Shown piece by piece: positions 29,618 to 39,503 of a stretch of DNA of 64,000 nucleotides. The notes beneath the pieces were generated by a model that saw nothing but the letters and a program-made list of their open reading frames with translations, was not told where the DNA came from and made no database searches. The stretch lies in contig NZ_JAHKSI010000001.1 of NCBI RefSeq assembly GCF_019720915.1, positions 3,286,001-3,350,000 of the forward strand. Direction: 5' to 3'. The DNA comes from Alkalihalobacillus sp. TS-13 (GTDB lineage Bacteria > Bacillota > Bacilli > Bacillales > Fictibacillaceae). Made by a program: the position numbers and the translations under genes. Position 1 is the first letter of the stretch; the number at the start of each line of letters is the position of its first letter.

Positions 29618-30152
29618 ATGTGGCTCGCATTAATTGTGGGAGCAATTGCTGGTTCGTCAGTTTTCTTTGGTGCATTTCGGTCAAAAGCTCAAAGGCGGCA
29701 GCTCCAAGTAGGATTCCTGCACCGAAAGCCATGATCATCGCAATATACTTTTCGCGGAATCAATACCGGAATCAATTATCATTGGGGTCAATATTTTACA
29801 AGAGGGTAAAATCGGCTGGTTGTTTTTCATCGCTGTTTTTATCAGCAATTTTCCTGAAGGACTTTCCAGCACAGTCGGATTAAAAAAGAACGGTTACTCA
29901 CACACGAAGATTCTCAGTATGTGGGCAACCGTCTTTGTGTCGACAGGATTGAGTGCTCTTGCCGGCTATTTATTTCTAAAGAATGCGATGCCTGAAACGA
30001 TTCCGGTCATCAAAGCCTTAGCAGCTGGCGGAATCACCGCGATGGTCGTTGACACGATGGTACCGGAGGCTTTCAAAAAAGGAGGGCCGCTCGTGGGTTT
30101 CATCACTTCACTTGGTCTACTGATCTCGCTTGTTCTCATTCAGCTTCAATGA
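29618..30152 (+). pseudogene. ZIP-family metal transporter, disrupted by an internal inversion and deletion
   Basis: The 5' part (29618-29673, MWLALIVGAIAGSSVFFGA) and 3' part (29763-30152, IPESIIIGVNILQEGK... to FKKGGPLVGFITSLGL) are the start and end of a ZIP divalent-metal permease. Between them about 85 bp read correctly only on the opposite strand: the complement of 29674-29757 translates to REKYIAMIMAFGAGILLGA, the missing second membrane helix. A further stretch of roughly 60-80 residues (cytosolic loop and next helix) is absent. The plus frame ends in a stop at about 29731. TTTGGTGCA at 29665 and TGCACCGAAA at 29719 are inverted and could have templated the rearrangement. A partial product from TTG 29820 is possible but unlikely to transport. 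Confidence 0.8.
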
Positions 30153-30623
30153 TCATGCGGACACCTTCGTGTGCTGTTGTACATATTTCGGAACGGAGTC
30201 TTTCACCACGACTGTATTCGCAATGACATCGTGCAATGATTTGCGATCAGGCCGTATCATCATCATTCCTATACTGACGAGAAGCAGCCCCCCAAAAGAA
30301 ATCACGTAAAAGAATGGAACAACTCCATATCGGAGGACCATACATAAAATTCCGGGATCGGTCCCTTTACGCATTTCGATACGAATCCCAGCCATCCATT
30401 TTCCAATCGTGTATCCACCGGTCAAAACCGGAATGATCACCCAATAAAATATTTCTACACCAACCGTGATCCAGTCCCCTCTCCAAGCCCCGGAAACGAG
30501 ATAACTGATTACACTTAAAGGAGCCGTTACGACAACCAGATCTACAATCATAGCCAATGCACGCTGCGATAAAGATGCATATACTTGGACACTAGGGCGT
30601 CGATGCTTCTTCACTTCGTCCAT
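30153..30623 (-). CDS. RDD-family membrane protein
   Basis: Small integral membrane protein of 156 residues with four hydrophobic segments. The RDD-type start (SLSQRALAMIVDLVVV, with R21 and D27) and the GYTIGKWMAGIRI segment mark the RDD family, some members of which act in Na+/H+ exchange while most have no known role. AGGAGG is 9 bp before the ATG. It is convergent with the ZIP pseudogene and directly abuts it (stop codons adjacent), and follows an alpha/beta hydrolase gene by 32 bp, so the two may share a transcript. Confidence 0.85.
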   Translation of the reverse strand: MDEVKKHRRPSVQVYASLSQRALAMIVDLVVVTAPLSVISYLVSGAWRGDWITVGVEIFYWVIIPVLTGGYTIGKWMAGIRIEMRKGTDPGILCMVLRYGVVPFFYVISFGGLLLVSIGMMMIRPDRKSLHDVIANTVVVKDSVPKYVQQHTKVSA

Positions 30624-30655
30624 CCGCTTCTCCTCCTAATAGACAGCTTGTTAAA

Positions 30656-31453
30656 CTACTGTATGCGATTGACTGGAAAGATATTTCGGCATCTTATTTT
30701 CGAACTGATGAATTCATGGACTAGTTGGTTGAAGATGTTCCACTTACGTATCGGCACCTCGTGGAATGCATTCTTGACGATGGCGATGTGTGGCTGCTGC
30801 AAATGGTGTCTGTACACTTCTTCAAAGATTTTGATATGCACGACACGATCTCCATAAATGACGAGTACCGGAACTGTTATGCGTGATAATTGATCCAGGC
30901 AGGAATAGGTGTATGAGGCTTGATAAAAATCGTACCAATTTTTCCGATTTGTCTTCCTCACTGTTTTCCACAGGAGCTCTTGTTCTTCCTTCTTTTTCCC
31001 ATGACTTATCACTAAAATTTTCGAAAGAAGAGCAGGAGAAAATTCCAATAGCTTCATCCCTGCAAGGAATTCGGCTTTCAAGAATGTTTTCACATAAGGA
31101 AAACCTCCGCTTAAAATGAGACCGAGAACTCGCTCTGGATGTGTGATCGCAAAATGCTGTACGACCGATCCAGCTGCCGAATACCCACAAATGACCGCTT
31201 TTTCCACTTGCAATTGATCTAGCAATCGAAGCAATTCCTCAGTCAGACTTTCGATTGTGACTTGTCCATTTGCCGGGTCACTGAATCCGTGCCCACACAT
31301 ATCATAGGTGATGATCCGGTAAGAGGAGGATAGGTGTGACTGATACATGAACACACTTTTCCCAAGTCCAGGAGGATGAAGGAAAACGATCGGAATCCCC
31401 TCACCCTTATCTTCTACACTTATTTTACGGTCTAATACCAATTGAACAGACAT
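30656..31453 (-). CDS. Alpha/beta hydrolase
   Basis: Cytosolic alpha/beta-fold hydrolase of 265 residues, substrate unknown. Nucleophile elbow GYSAAG with Ser92, acid Asp202 (IYGDRV) and His231 (AFHEVP) make a complete triad; the oxyanion region is FLHPPGLGKS (24-33). GGGG at suitable distance precedes the ATG. It lies upstream of the RDD gene on the same strand. A short polar C-terminal extension follows the last core helix. Confidence 0.85.
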   Translation of the reverse strand: MSVQLVLDRKISVEDKGEGIPIVFLHPPGLGKSVFMYQSHLSSSYRIITYDMCGHGFSDPANGQVTIESLTEELLRLLDQLQVEKAVICGYSAAGSVVQHFAITHPERVLGLILSGGFPYVKTFLKAEFLAGMKLLEFSPALLSKILVISHGKKKEEQELLWKTVRKTNRKNWYDFYQASYTYSCLDQLSRITVPVLVIYGDRVVHIKIFEEVYRHHLQQPHIAIVKNAFHEVPIRKWNIFNQLVHEFISSKIRCRNIFPVNRIQ

Positions 31454-31537
31454 CTCGGTTATCCCCTTTTCATCTGGCTCTGCAACAACGTTTTGGTTTC
31501 ATATCAATTCAAAGGCCGCGAACGTTGATGGCAGTGG

Positions 31538-31711
31538 TTATCCATTTAATAGCAGAGGCATTACCGTTATGACGAACTTATAGCCGAGATAGATTCCAAC
31601 AATCCCAAGGATGCCTGCAAGTGCTGGCGGAGCAGGGATCGGAAGCTTGAATGAGGCGAATACGACTCCAACAATGAAGCCGCACAATATCGATAATAAT
31701 GCAATTTTCAT
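31538..31711 (-). CDS. XapX-domain (DUF1427) small membrane protein
   Basis: 57-residue protein with two predicted membrane helices separated by FKLPIPAPPALAGILGI, the diagnostic XapX motif. The start at 31711 was chosen because GGAGGAG lies 8 bp upstream and the family begins there; the longer frame runs back into a repeat. Function unknown; homologues are often found with transport or xanthosine genes, but not here. Confidence 0.85.
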   Translation of the reverse strand: MKIALLSILCGFIVGVVFASFKLPIPAPPALAGILGIVGIYLGYKFVITVMPLLLNG

Positions 31712-31761
31712 ATGATAACTCCTCCAGTGTATATCATCCGCTTTGTTATGTAATTGTTGAT

Positions 31762-32140
31762 TCAGAAATTCACTCCCTTTCCGCGGGCAACGAAAAGCGG
31801 AAGCGACCCGATTAGTCACGTAGGTCACTGGAAAACTGACGAGAAGGCTGTCGCCGCCGCAGGAAGGTTGAAGTGATCCAAGTGACTGAGCAAGACATCA
31901 CTTCCCTGTATTACCCACCTCCGCAAGCCTCCTCACTTGCACAGGATCTCGATACCTTCTGCTGACTTCGACGTTCACACACAGGACGTACTTGTATAGG
32001 ATGTACTGTTTTTCAACGTTCACCATAGGACGTGGTGGTATTTAGTCGAAGTTCATTATTATAAGTCGAAAATCCTTTTAAAACTGTGCGGTCTCGCCTG
32101 GCTCGCCTTTCCCGCTGGAGTGTCGCGAATTTCACTTAAG
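31762..32140. repeat. Family C hairpin element, copy 5 (long, composite)
   Basis: The left tip CAGAAATTCACTCCCTTTCC and right tip GGAGTGTCGCGAATTTC are inverted. The long interior shares several blocks with the 10.7 kb copy in the same order, including GAAGTGATCCAAGTGACTG and TTCACCATAGGACGTGG. It fills most of the gap between the XapX gene and argS; no gene is seen. Confidence 0.75.
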
Positions 32141-32187
32141 AAAATTCTCAATTTATCAACATTACAATTTCACAAAGGCTTTCTTTA

Positions 32188-32229
32188 AAAAGATAATGCT
32201 CCCTGTCATTTAGTATGACAGAGAGCATT
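32188..32229 (-). terminator. Terminator after argS
   Basis: AATGCTCCCTGTCAT pairs with ATGACAGAGAGCATT (one G-U pair); on the minus strand ATCTTTTT follows. Begins 14 bp past the argS stop. Confidence 0.85.
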
Positions 32230-32242
32230 GTGAAATATGTCC

Positions 32243-33913
32243 TTACATTTTTTCTGGAGCGGAAACACCAATCAATTCTGTTCCGTTCTTGATCGTTTGC
32301 TGCACTGCTTTCATCAATGCATATCTTGCCTTGCTTTGTTCAGGGTTTTCATCATCAAGAACCCGTTCTGCGTTATAAAAGCTGTGGAGTGTCGATGCAA
32401 GCTCAAACAAATAGTTCGTCATCCGTTGCGTCGACAAGGACAATGCAGCCTCTTCTACCGCTTCAGGAAACTCACCTAATTTTTTCAACAGATCATATTC
32501 TTTTTCCGAGCGAATCGTGGAAAAGTCCACTTGTTCTTCGAATGAATATCCTTTTTCTTTTCCTTGACGAAGCATGCTGCATACGCGGGCATGCGCATAT
32601 TGGATGTAATAGACCGGGTTTTCGTTTGAACGGGATACAGCAAGATCCATATCGAAATCGAGATGGGAATCGGAGCTGCGCATTGCGAAGAAATACCGCA
32701 TTGCATCAACACCGACTTCATCCATCAGTTCCCTTAACGTGACAGCTTTACCAGTCCGTTTACTCATCTTCACTTTTTCACCGTTTTGGAAAAGACTGAC
32801 CAGCTGGATGATCTGTACTTCGAGCTGTTCACGCTCATAGCCAAGCGCCTCAACTGCAGCCTTCATACGCGGGATATAACCGTGATGGTCTGCACCCCAT
32901 ATATTGATCACTGTTTCAAAGCCTCGCTTGAACTTATCGAAGTGATACGCCATGTCAGGTGTCAAATACGTATAAGTCCCATCATTTTTGATCAGTACCC
33001 GATCTTTGTCGTCTCCATAATCGGTTGTCCTGAACCACATCGCGCCATCTTTCTCATAGGTGACGTCTTTTTCCTTCAGCAATTCAAGTGTTTCATCGAT
33101 TTTACCAGATGTATAGAGAGATGTTTCTGAATACCATTCATCGAAAAGGACACGGAATGCTGCCAGATCTTCCTTGATTTTCTCAAGCTGTTTTTCAAGT
33201 CCATATTCCAAGAAGAATCGTAAGCGTTCTTCCTGGTTCAAGGTGACATATTTGTCGCCATCCTTTTCTGCTACCTCTTCTGCAAACTTGATGATATCTT
33301 TGCCGTAGTATCCGTCTTCCGGCATCTCAGCTTCATGGCCGAGTGCCTCTAGATAACGGGCTTCAAGGGATAATGCCAGATTGTGAATTTGATTCCCGGC
33401 ATCATTGATATAATATTCCCGTGAAACATCATAACCTGCTTTATCGAGTATGTTACAAAGAGTATCTCCTACGGCTGCTCCGCGTGCATGACCGAGATGC
33501 AGGCTTCCGGTCGGGTTTGCGGAAACGAATTCGATCTGGACCTTCTTGCTCTGTCCTGTTTCAGTCTCCCCGTATTTATCGCCTGCTTCGATGATTGCAG
33601 GGATCAGGCCTGTCAAGTAGTGGTTGTCCAGGTAAAAATTGATGAAACCAGGTCCTGCAATTTCGATTTTTTCAATCGATGCTTTCGTCTGATCGAAGTT
33701 CGCAACTATTTCTTCAGCGATCTGGCGTGGTGCTTTTTTTGCAATACGGGCGAGCTGCATCGCCATGTTCGTCGCAAAATCTCCATGATCCTTGTTCTTC
33801 GGAAGTTCAAGAACGACTTCTGGGAGCTGATCTTCTGCTGCTAAACCTGCTTTTACGACCGAATCGGCGATTTCGTTTTTCAATTGTTCCTTCACCTGTT
33901 CTACAATCGTCAT
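32243..33913 (-). CDS. argS: Arginyl-tRNA synthetase
   Basis: Class I synthetase charging tRNA-Arg. It has 556 residues: N-terminal additional domain (1-120), HIGH-type motif HLGHARGA at 139-146, KMSK motif (VKMSKRTG, about 370) and C-terminal DALR anticodon domain. The ATG at 33913 overlaps the stop of the DUF1934 gene by 4 bp (ATGA), implying translational coupling. No T-box was seen upstream of the pair. Same ywiB-argS order as B. subtilis. Confidence 0.97.
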   Translation of the reverse strand: MTIVEQVKEQLKNEIADSVVKAGLAAEDQLPEVVLELPKNKDHGDFATNMAMQLARIAKKAPRQIAEEIVANFDQTKASIEKIEIAGPGFINFYLDNHYLTGLIPAIIEAGDKYGETETGQSKKVQIEFVSANPTGSLHLGHARGAAVGDTLCNILDKAGYDVSREYYINDAGNQIHNLALSLEARYLEALGHEAEMPEDGYYGKDIIKFAEEVAEKDGDKYVTLNQEERLRFFLEYGLEKQLEKIKEDLAAFRVLFDEWYSETSLYTSGKIDETLELLKEKDVTYEKDGAMWFRTTDYGDDKDRVLIKNDGTYTYLTPDMAYHFDKFKRGFETVINIWGADHHGYIPRMKAAVEALGYEREQLEVQIIQLVSLFQNGEKVKMSKRTGKAVTLRELMDEVGVDAMRYFFAMRSSDSHLDFDMDLAVSRSNENPVYYIQYAHARVCSMLRQGKEKGYSFEEQVDFSTIRSEKEYDLLKKLGEFPEAVEEAALSLSTQRMTNYLFELASTLHSFYNAERVLDDENPEQSKARYALMKAVQQTIKNGTELIGVSAPEKM

Positions 33914-34344
33914 CTTTCTTCCCCTCTCAGCTTGATAAGCATTTGGTGGTAACCGGACTCTTCACCCTGGAAGAGCACCTGATAATCCAATGATAAATGA
34001 CCCTTCTTTTCTGCTTCGTTCCAATCGAAATCCACCTTCTCCGTCCGGGTAGCGATCTGGATCGGACCATAAGGGCTTTCATAGGTACCTTCCTTCTCAA
34101 CTCCTGGCGCGAACCGCTGTCGCATCGAAACTGCTCCTTGGCGGATGATGGTGATATCATCGTTTTGAATTTTTATCGTCGTGTTCACTTTGTCCGTCCC
34201 ATTGATTACTTCTTCATAGCGAAGGTAGACAGTATCATTTTTCCTGTATAACGTTCCACTCGAAGATAATGAAGTATCTTCTGTTGCACCTGACTCGGTG
34301 ATTTTCGTATGTAGATCCACTTCGATAGGTATCGTTATATCCAC
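33910..34344 (-). CDS. ywiB: DUF1934 (YwiB-like) beta-barrel protein
   Basis: Small cytosolic protein of 144 residues, calycin-like in the family. It is coupled to argS by an ATGA overlap. A hydrophilic beta-rich pattern with SMRQRFAPG in the middle matches DUF1934. I chose the GTG at 34344 because AAGGA lies 10 bp upstream; a GTG at 34353 sits directly on that site. The molecular function is unknown; family members co-occur with argS. Confidence 0.8.
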   Translation of the reverse strand: MDITIPIEVDLHTKITESGATEDTSLSSSGTLYRKNDTVYLRYEEVINGTDKVNTTIKIQNDDITIIRQGAVSMRQRFAPGVEKEGTYESPYGPIQIATRTEKVDFDWNEAEKKGHLSLDYQVLFQGEESGYHQMLIKLRGEER

Positions 34345-34462
34345 ACTGTTCACATCCTTCTCTTCATTAACTTACCCATTATAATAAAAAAGCGCCTCCT
34401 CTTTCAAGGTTCAGCGTTAAGACGTTTCATCGGAAAATTTTACTATAAATTAAACTCTATTC

Positions 34463-34540
34463 TTCTTATCGGGTGATTTCTGCTCCGTATCGGGGGGCGA
34501 TACGCGGGAAATCGCTCCCGTATCGGGTAGCGATATGCAA
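34463..34540. repeat. Phased array P4 (TATCGGG units, GC-rich)
   Basis: TATCGGG starts at 34467, 34488 and 34521, with a diverged, partly inverted copy (CGATACGCGGG) between. Units are about 21 bp. Same architecture as other P arrays but G/C-rich, and without A tracts. Confidence 0.55.
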
Positions 34541-34549
34541 GGATATCCA

Positions 34550-34786
34550 TTAACCTTCAACTGGAAGTGGCAGGACTACCTCTACTGTGGTACCTTCCTC
34601 GTCACTGCTGGAAAAATGGATCGTTCCTTTATGATCCTTGATGATCTTGAAACTGACCATCAATCCCAAGCCTGTGCCTTTTTCTTTTGTCGTATAAAAA
34701 GGTTCTCCGAGTCTCGACATGCGGTCCTTTGGAATGCCCGGACCCTGGTCTTTGATTCTGACAAGCAACCAATTATATATCGCCAC
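34550..34786 (-). pseudogene. C-terminal remnant of a sporulation-type sensor histidine kinase
   Basis: Only the ATP-binding half of a HATPase_c domain survives: G1 box DQGPGIP, F box LGEPFYTTKEKGTG and G2 box GTGLGLMVS, ending in a normal kinase C-terminus (EGTTVEVVLPLP). The N, DHp and sensor parts are absent. The open frame begins at an arbitrary ATG without a convincing ribosome-binding site. The pattern resembles Kin-type sporulation or NtrB-like kinases. It is interpreted as a decayed gene, and 34787-34899 shows no further kinase sequence that I recognise. Confidence 0.75.
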
Positions 34787-34899
34787 CTAACTAATTAGAC
34801 CTTGCAATGAATCTCCTTCCCGTACTTCCCATTTGTCATAAAGCAATAATATTGGTTGAAAATTGTTGTTTCTCGCGGTGATCAGACGTCATTCAAAAA

Positions 34900-35085
34900 T
34901 TAACGGACACTACAGACGTTATTTGTGGCAAATTGGAGGGTTTCGGAAAATTAGCGGACACCAGGGACGCTATTTTGGAAAAAGACCCTTGTTTTCCAAA
35001 GATTTCGGGATAATAAGGTCTCTGGTGTCCGCTATTGTTAAAAAACATGGTCTTTCGAAGCAAATAACGGCTCTGGTGTCCGTAA
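34900..35085. repeat. Family A element, four-site form, copy 2
   Basis: Forward sites at 34900 and 34951 (TTAGCGGACACCAGGGACG), inverted sites at 35011 and 35062 (ending TCTGGTGTCCG). Offsets 51, 60, 51, identical to the other four-site copies. It sits between the kinase remnant and speB. Confidence 0.85.
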
Positions 35086-35144
35086 ACTTCCTTGCCGCAA
35101 ATTTCGCTGGGCACAGGCTAACCTTTCCAGCATGACATGATATG

Positions 35145-35185
35145 AAAAAACCCTTCCAGAAAGAGTTCATCTTTCTAAAAGGGCT
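35145..35185 (-). terminator. Terminator after speB
   Basis: On the minus strand AGCCCTTTTAGAAAG pairs with CTTTCTGGAAGGGT and is followed by TTTTTTC; 17 bp past the speB stop. Confidence 0.85.
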
Positions 35186-35201
35186 TCAAACTCAAACAAA
35201 C

Positions 35202-36074
35202 TTATTTCACCCAGCCTAGAAGCATTTCTCTAATGAATTTGCTTGCGGCGATTGGCGTTTGTTCGGAATGATCATAAACCGGTGCGACTTCGACAAGGTC
35301 TGCACCGATAACTTTCACATCTGACTTTGCAATCAACACGATCGCTTCCAAAAGTTCTTTCGAAGTGATGCCACCCGCTTCCGCTGTTCCTGTTCCTGGT
35401 GCATGCGCAGGGTCGAGCACATCGATATCGATCGTCACATACACATTGCGACCAGCAAGCTGTGGCAGTACTGTCTTCAACGGTTCTGCCACATCGAATT
35501 TCGCCAGATACATGCCTGACTCTTTCGCATACTGGAATTCCTCTTTCATTCCTGAACGGATTCCGAACGAATAGACATTCTCCGGTCCGATGAGCTCACT
35601 TGCTTTTCGAATCGGTGTCGAATGGGATAAAGGTTCCCCTTCGTAGTCTTCGCGCAGATCCGTATGGGCATCGATATGGATGACTGCAAAATTCTCGTAC
35701 TTTTTATGGAGTGCTTTAAAGACCGGCCATGAAACGAGGTGCTCCCCGCCGATTCCGAGCGGAAACTTCCCCGCATCTAAAATTTTCCCTACATATTCCT
35801 CGATCATATCGATACTGCGCTGCGGATTTCCGAACGGCAGCGGAATGTCCCCTGCATCGTAAAATCGTACTTCCTCAAGCTCACGATCCATGTACGGGCT
35901 ATATTCTTCGAGGCCGAGTGAGACTTCACGGATTTTAGCAGGACCGAATCGTGAACCAGGACGGAAGCTGACCGTCCAGTCCATGGGCATCCCGTAAATG
36001 ACCGCTTCACTGTCTTCGAAACTAGGATGACTCTTTATGAACACATTTCCTGAATAAGCTTCTTCAAATCGCAT
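35202..36074 (-). CDS. speB: Agmatinase
   Basis: Mn2+ ureohydrolase that splits agmatine into putrescine and urea in polyamine synthesis. It has 290 residues with the metal ligands H112 (GGEH), D135/H137/D139 (DAHTD) and D216/D218 (DIDVLDP). It lies 9 bp downstream of speE on the same strand, a speE-speB operon as in B. subtilis. Its product putrescine is the substrate of SpeE. Confidence 0.95.
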   Translation of the reverse strand: MRFEEAYSGNVFIKSHPSFEDSEAVIYGMPMDWTVSFRPGSRFGPAKIREVSLGLEEYSPYMDRELEEVRFYDAGDIPLPFGNPQRSIDMIEEYVGKILDAGKFPLGIGGEHLVSWPVFKALHKKYENFAVIHIDAHTDLREDYEGEPLSHSTPIRKASELIGPENVYSFGIRSGMKEEFQYAKESGMYLAKFDVAEPLKTVLPQLAGRNVYVTIDIDVLDPAHAPGTGTAEAGGITSKELLEAIVLIAKSDVKVIGADLVEVAPVYDHSEQTPIAASKFIREMLLGWVK

Positions 36075-36083
36075 GGCTGCCTC

Positions 36084-36911
36084 CTACTTAACTAAGTCCC
36101 GGACGAATTTAGGGAGTGTGAATGCGGCTGTATGCAATTCTTTTGTATAGTACTTCGTGTCGATCTCATGAAAACGTTCTTCATCCACTTTCAAAGGATC
36201 TTGTACTTTCGATCCGATTGTGAACGTCCACAAACCGCTTGGATATGTCGGGATGTTCGCGGTATAAAGCCGCGTTACAGGGAAAATCTCTTTCACATCA
36301 CGGTGCACTTGAGAAATGAGATCCGCTTTAAACCAAGGGTTGTCGGTCTGCGCAACGAATACACCGTCTTCTTTCAAGGCTTTTGAAATCCCTTCATAGA
36401 AACCTTTTTCAAACAATTTAGCTGCTGGACCGACCGGCTCAGTCGAATCGACCATGATGACATCGTACTCGTTTTCACTTTTCGCGATGTGCATGAATCC
36501 GTCATCCACTTGAACGTCAACACGTGGATCATCCAGGTCCCCAGCAATTTCAGGCAGATACTTTTTCGAATACTCGATGACTTTTCCATCGATTTCGACA
36601 AGGACTGCTTTCTCCACAGAAGAATGCTTCAACACTTCGCGGATTACACCGCCATCTCCACCGCCGACAACAAGAACGTGTTTCGGATTCGGGTGTGTAA
36701 AAAGAGGAACGTGAGCGACCATTTCGTGATAGACAAATTCATCCTTCTGGGTCGTCATGACCATACCATCAAGGACAAGCATGTTACCAAACTCTTCTGT
36801 TTCGATCATGTCCAAACGCTGAAAATCCGTTTGTTCCGTATGTAATGTCTGCTTGATTTTCGCAGTGATGCCGAACTTCTCTGTTTGCTTTTCGGTATAC
36901 CATAATTCCAT
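36084..36911 (-). CDS. speE: Spermidine synthase
   Basis: Transfers aminopropyl from decarboxylated S-adenosylmethionine to putrescine. It has 275 residues; the nucleotide-binding motif VVGGGDGG (81-88) and catalytic Asp155 (VDSTEPVG) are present. The ATG at 36911 was chosen because GAGGTG is 6 bp upstream ([10 protein letters not shown] is the family start); the ATG three codons earlier overlaps the site. First gene of the speE-speB pair. Confidence 0.95.
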   Translation of the reverse strand: MELWYTEKQTEKFGITAKIKQTLHTEQTDFQRLDMIETEEFGNMLVLDGMVMTTQKDEFVYHEMVAHVPLFTHPNPKHVLVVGGGDGGVIREVLKHSSVEKAVLVEIDGKVIEYSKKYLPEIAGDLDDPRVDVQVDDGFMHIAKSENEYDVIMVDSTEPVGPAAKLFEKGFYEGISKALKEDGVFVAQTDNPWFKADLISQVHRDVKEIFPVTRLYTANIPTYPSGLWTFTIGSKVQDPLKVDEERFHEIDTKYYTKELHTAAFTLPKFVRDLVK

Positions 36912-37255
36912 TCCATTCACCTCATTTTTATTTCTTAAGCTTTGCTAAATTTTATTTTTGATTAGGAAATTTCTTAGAAATCAACAATTAAGTAACTGTG
37001 CCACTTCTTAAAATCTTATTTCGCATTGTATCACAAGAATTTGGCCAGTTTCGAATCCATTCATACTATGTTCCATAATCTATTATCTATTGTCCGTTTC
37101 CCCAGCCATTCATTTGAAACTTCCAAATTCATGATGTGCAAGAAAAGTATACTCGATTGCCCTATTTTTGCAAGAGAATTTTATAGCTGAATTTTAACAA
37201 ACTCCTTCATGTCAACGTTTAGAATCATTGAAACCCTCCCATACTAGTAAAGACA

Positions 37256-37306
37256 ATCTGGCAAAGCCAACCCTGGTGCAGGCTGAGCCATTGATAGCAC
37301 TCATAC
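37256..37306. repeat. Family E repeat, partial copy 2
   Basis: TGGCAAAGCCAA followed by GCAGGCTGAGCCATTGATAG matches the left part of the 56.9 kb copy; the AAGAAAGTATTTT part is missing. Lies in the 493-bp speE-pbpG divergent gap. Nothing else there was recognised apart from AT-rich promoter-like sequence. Confidence 0.6.
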
Positions 37307-37404
37307 TTATTTCTTAAATTTTCTACTGCATTTGATTCGTCATCTTGCTGAAAAGTTATTCTGTCCAATCGTGTAGAGAAACTTGAGTAAAGGGGGGACA
37401 TGTC

Positions 37405-39474
37405 ATGGAAGTCATAACAGTCGATCGTTTGATGAGAACATGGAAAATTGTTTGGCTCTGGCTTCGTACTTTATTAATATTTTCCTTACCCGTTGTATTG
37501 ATAGGTTTCATATTTCTTATCACGATCAATCTCATTGGTCCTCCACCGTTGAAAGTCCCCCAGACTACGGTCTTTTATGGATCAGATGATTCGATCATTG
37601 GAGAGTATGAACCCCTTGGCCAAAATCGTTTCTGGGTAAAACTTGACGATGTCTCCCCCTATATGACAGAAGCGACGGTGGCTGTTGAGGACAGGAGATT
37701 CTATAGCCATCATGGCTTTGATTATAAACGGATCGCGGCTGCCATCCTAGCGGATATCCGGGCAGGTTCAAAAGTGCAGGGCGCGAGCACGATCACGCAG
37801 CAGTATTCTCGGAATCTATTCCTAGCCCCAGATAAAACCTGGGAACGGAAGCTAAAAGAAGCGATCTATGCAGCAAGGATTGAAGCCAATTATACGAAAG
37901 AGGAAATCCTGCAGGGTTATTTAAACACCATCTATTACGGCCATGGGAATTACGGGATCGAAGCAGCATCTCAATATTACTACGGGAAGTCCGCGAAAGA
38001 TTTGAACCTGGCTGAATCAAGCATGCTGGCTGGTATTCCTAAAGGCCCATCTTATTATAGTCCAGTCGTCAATATGGATCGTGCAAAAAAACGTCAGAAG
38101 ATTGTGCTGGATGCAATGGTCGCAACAGGGGCAGTAAGTGCAAAAGAAGCAACTGACGCCTACGAAGAGCCTTTAAAAGTCGTGGGGAAAACGAACTTGC
38201 CGGTTGAAAAAGCAGCTTACTTTCAGGATGAAGTCGAATACCTTTTGAAAAATAAAATCGGATTGGAAGCTGATGAAGTAGAGCTGGGCGGATACCACGT
38301 CTATACAACCCTGGATCCGGAATTACAGGAAAAAGCAGAGCACTGGGTTGAAGAATCGATTCCAAGAACCTCGAATATACAAGTTGGCATGGTCGCCCTC
38401 GATCCGAGATCAGGCGATGTCAAAGCGATGGTCGGCGGCAGGGATTACCTGGAGAGCGCCTATAATCGCGCGACCCAGGCACGGCGAGCACCTGGATCCA
38501 CATTCAAACCATTTCTTTATACCGCTGCCTTGAAGAATGGGTTTACACCTTCTAGTCTATTGATGAGCGAGCGGACGACGTTCTTTGAAGGAGAAGAGAA
38601 TCAGTATACACCAGAAAATTTCGGCAACCATTATGCCAATGACAACATTACCTTAGCTCAAGCGGTTGCTGTTTCTGACAACGTTTATGCAGTCAAGACC
38701 AACATCTTCATCGGTCCAGAACAGCTAGTTGAAGCGGCCAAGGATTTTGGTATAAAAAGCGATTTGGCTCCGATCCCTTCGTTAGCACTCGGTACAAAGC
38801 CTGTCGGGGTCCTTGAGATGACATCCGCATACAGTGTATTTGCGAACAATGGTGTAAAAACCGAACCAAGATTCATCAAAAAGGTCGTCGACTATAAAGG
38901 AGACGTCGTGTACGAGCAAGATGTTGAGAAAAAGCAAGTCGTCGAGCCGGAATACGCGTATGTGATGACTGACATGATGAAAGGTGTTTTCGATGAACGT
39001 CTTAATGACTATACACGAGTCACCGGTGCTTCCATCAACAGTTTGATTGATCGCCCGACAGCTGGGAAAACTGGTTCGACCAACTACGATAACTGGATCA
39101 TCGGTTATACGCCTCAGCTCGTAACCGGAGTATGGACGGGATATGATAAAGGAAAAACATTGCATCCGTTCAATGATGTCCTCTACTCGAAAAATATTTG
39201 GGGGCACTTCATGAAGGATGCGATGGCAGGTCGTCCGGTCGCACAATTCCCTAAGCCTAAGGATGTGGTCGGCGTATATGTCAATCCAGATACAGGCTTG
39301 CTCGCGAGTGACAGCTGTCCTGGAAAGAAGCTTTCGTATTATATTGAAGGGACAGAGCCTACGAAGTATTGTACAGGCGATGCTAGTGATAAGGAAAAAA
39401 CAATGCCGGTTTCTCCAAAATCGACAGAGGAAAAAGGCTTTTTCAAGAAGATCTGGAACTGGATAAGAGGTTAA
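37405..39474 (+). CDS. pbpG: Class A penicillin-binding protein (PBP2d/PbpG type)
   Basis: Bifunctional peptidoglycan synthase. One N-terminal membrane helix (about 23-45), a GT51 glycosyltransferase domain with catalytic Glu95 (AVEDRRFYSHHG) and GASTITQQ (126-133), and a transpeptidase domain with S365-TF-K368, SDN (424-426) and KTG (about 548). 689 residues. The position between speE and ywhD matches B. subtilis pbpG (ywhE), a sigma-F gene for spore cell-wall synthesis. AAAGGGGGG precedes the ATG. I could not identify a sigma-F promoter with confidence. A perfect terminator follows. Confidence 0.92.
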   Translation: MEVITVDRLMRTWKIVWLWLRTLLIFSLPVVLIGFIFLITINLIGPPPLKVPQTTVFYGSDDSIIGEYEPLGQNRFWVKLDDVSPYMTEATVAVEDRRFYSHHGFDYKRIAAAILADIRAGSKVQGASTITQQYSRNLFLAPDKTWERKLKEAIYAARIEANYTKEEILQGYLNTIYYGHGNYGIEAASQYYYGKSAKDLNLAESSMLAGIPKGPSYYSPVVNMDRAKKRQKIVLDAMVATGAVSAKEATDAYEEPLKVVGKTNLPVEKAAYFQDEVEYLLKNKIGLEADEVELGGYHVYTTLDPELQEKAEHWVEESIPRTSNIQVGMVALDPRSGDVKAMVGGRDYLESAYNRATQARRAPGSTFKPFLYTAALKNGFTPSSLLMSERTTFFEGEENQYTPENFGNHYANDNITLAQAVAVSDNVYAVKTNIFIGPEQLVEAAKDFGIKSDLAPIPSLALGTKPVGVLEMTSAYSVFANNGVKTEPRFIKKVVDYKGDVVYEQDVEKKQVVEPEYAYVMTDMMKGVFDERLNDYTRVTGASINSLIDRPTAGKTGSTNYDNWIIGYTPQLVTGVWTGYDKGKTLHPFNDVLYSKNIWGHFMKDAMAGRPVAQFPKPKDVVGVYVNPDTGLLASDSCPGKKLSYYIEGTEPTKYCTGDASDKEKTMPVSPKSTEEKGFFKKIWNWIRG

Positions 39475-39501
39475 AAAGCGGATTCGTCCGCTTTTTCTAT
39501 T
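39473..39501 (+). terminator. Terminator after pbpG
   Basis: AAAAAGCGGA (39473-39482), TTCG tetraloop, TCCGCTTTTT; the stem overlaps the last base of the stop codon region. Confidence 0.9.
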
Positions 39502-39503
39502 TT

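Noticed and set aside
29674-29757. Phase-variable invertible switch in the ZIP gene
   Set aside because: Only a short inverted repeat exists and the gene has lost further sequence; inverting the segment would not restore it.
33914-34400. T-box leader for argS
   Set aside because: No T-box sequence or specifier stem; argS is instead coupled to ywiB by a 4-bp overlap.
34787-34899. More kinase sequence upstream of the HATPase remnant
   Set aside because: I could not translate any recognisable H, N or sensor block there in any frame.
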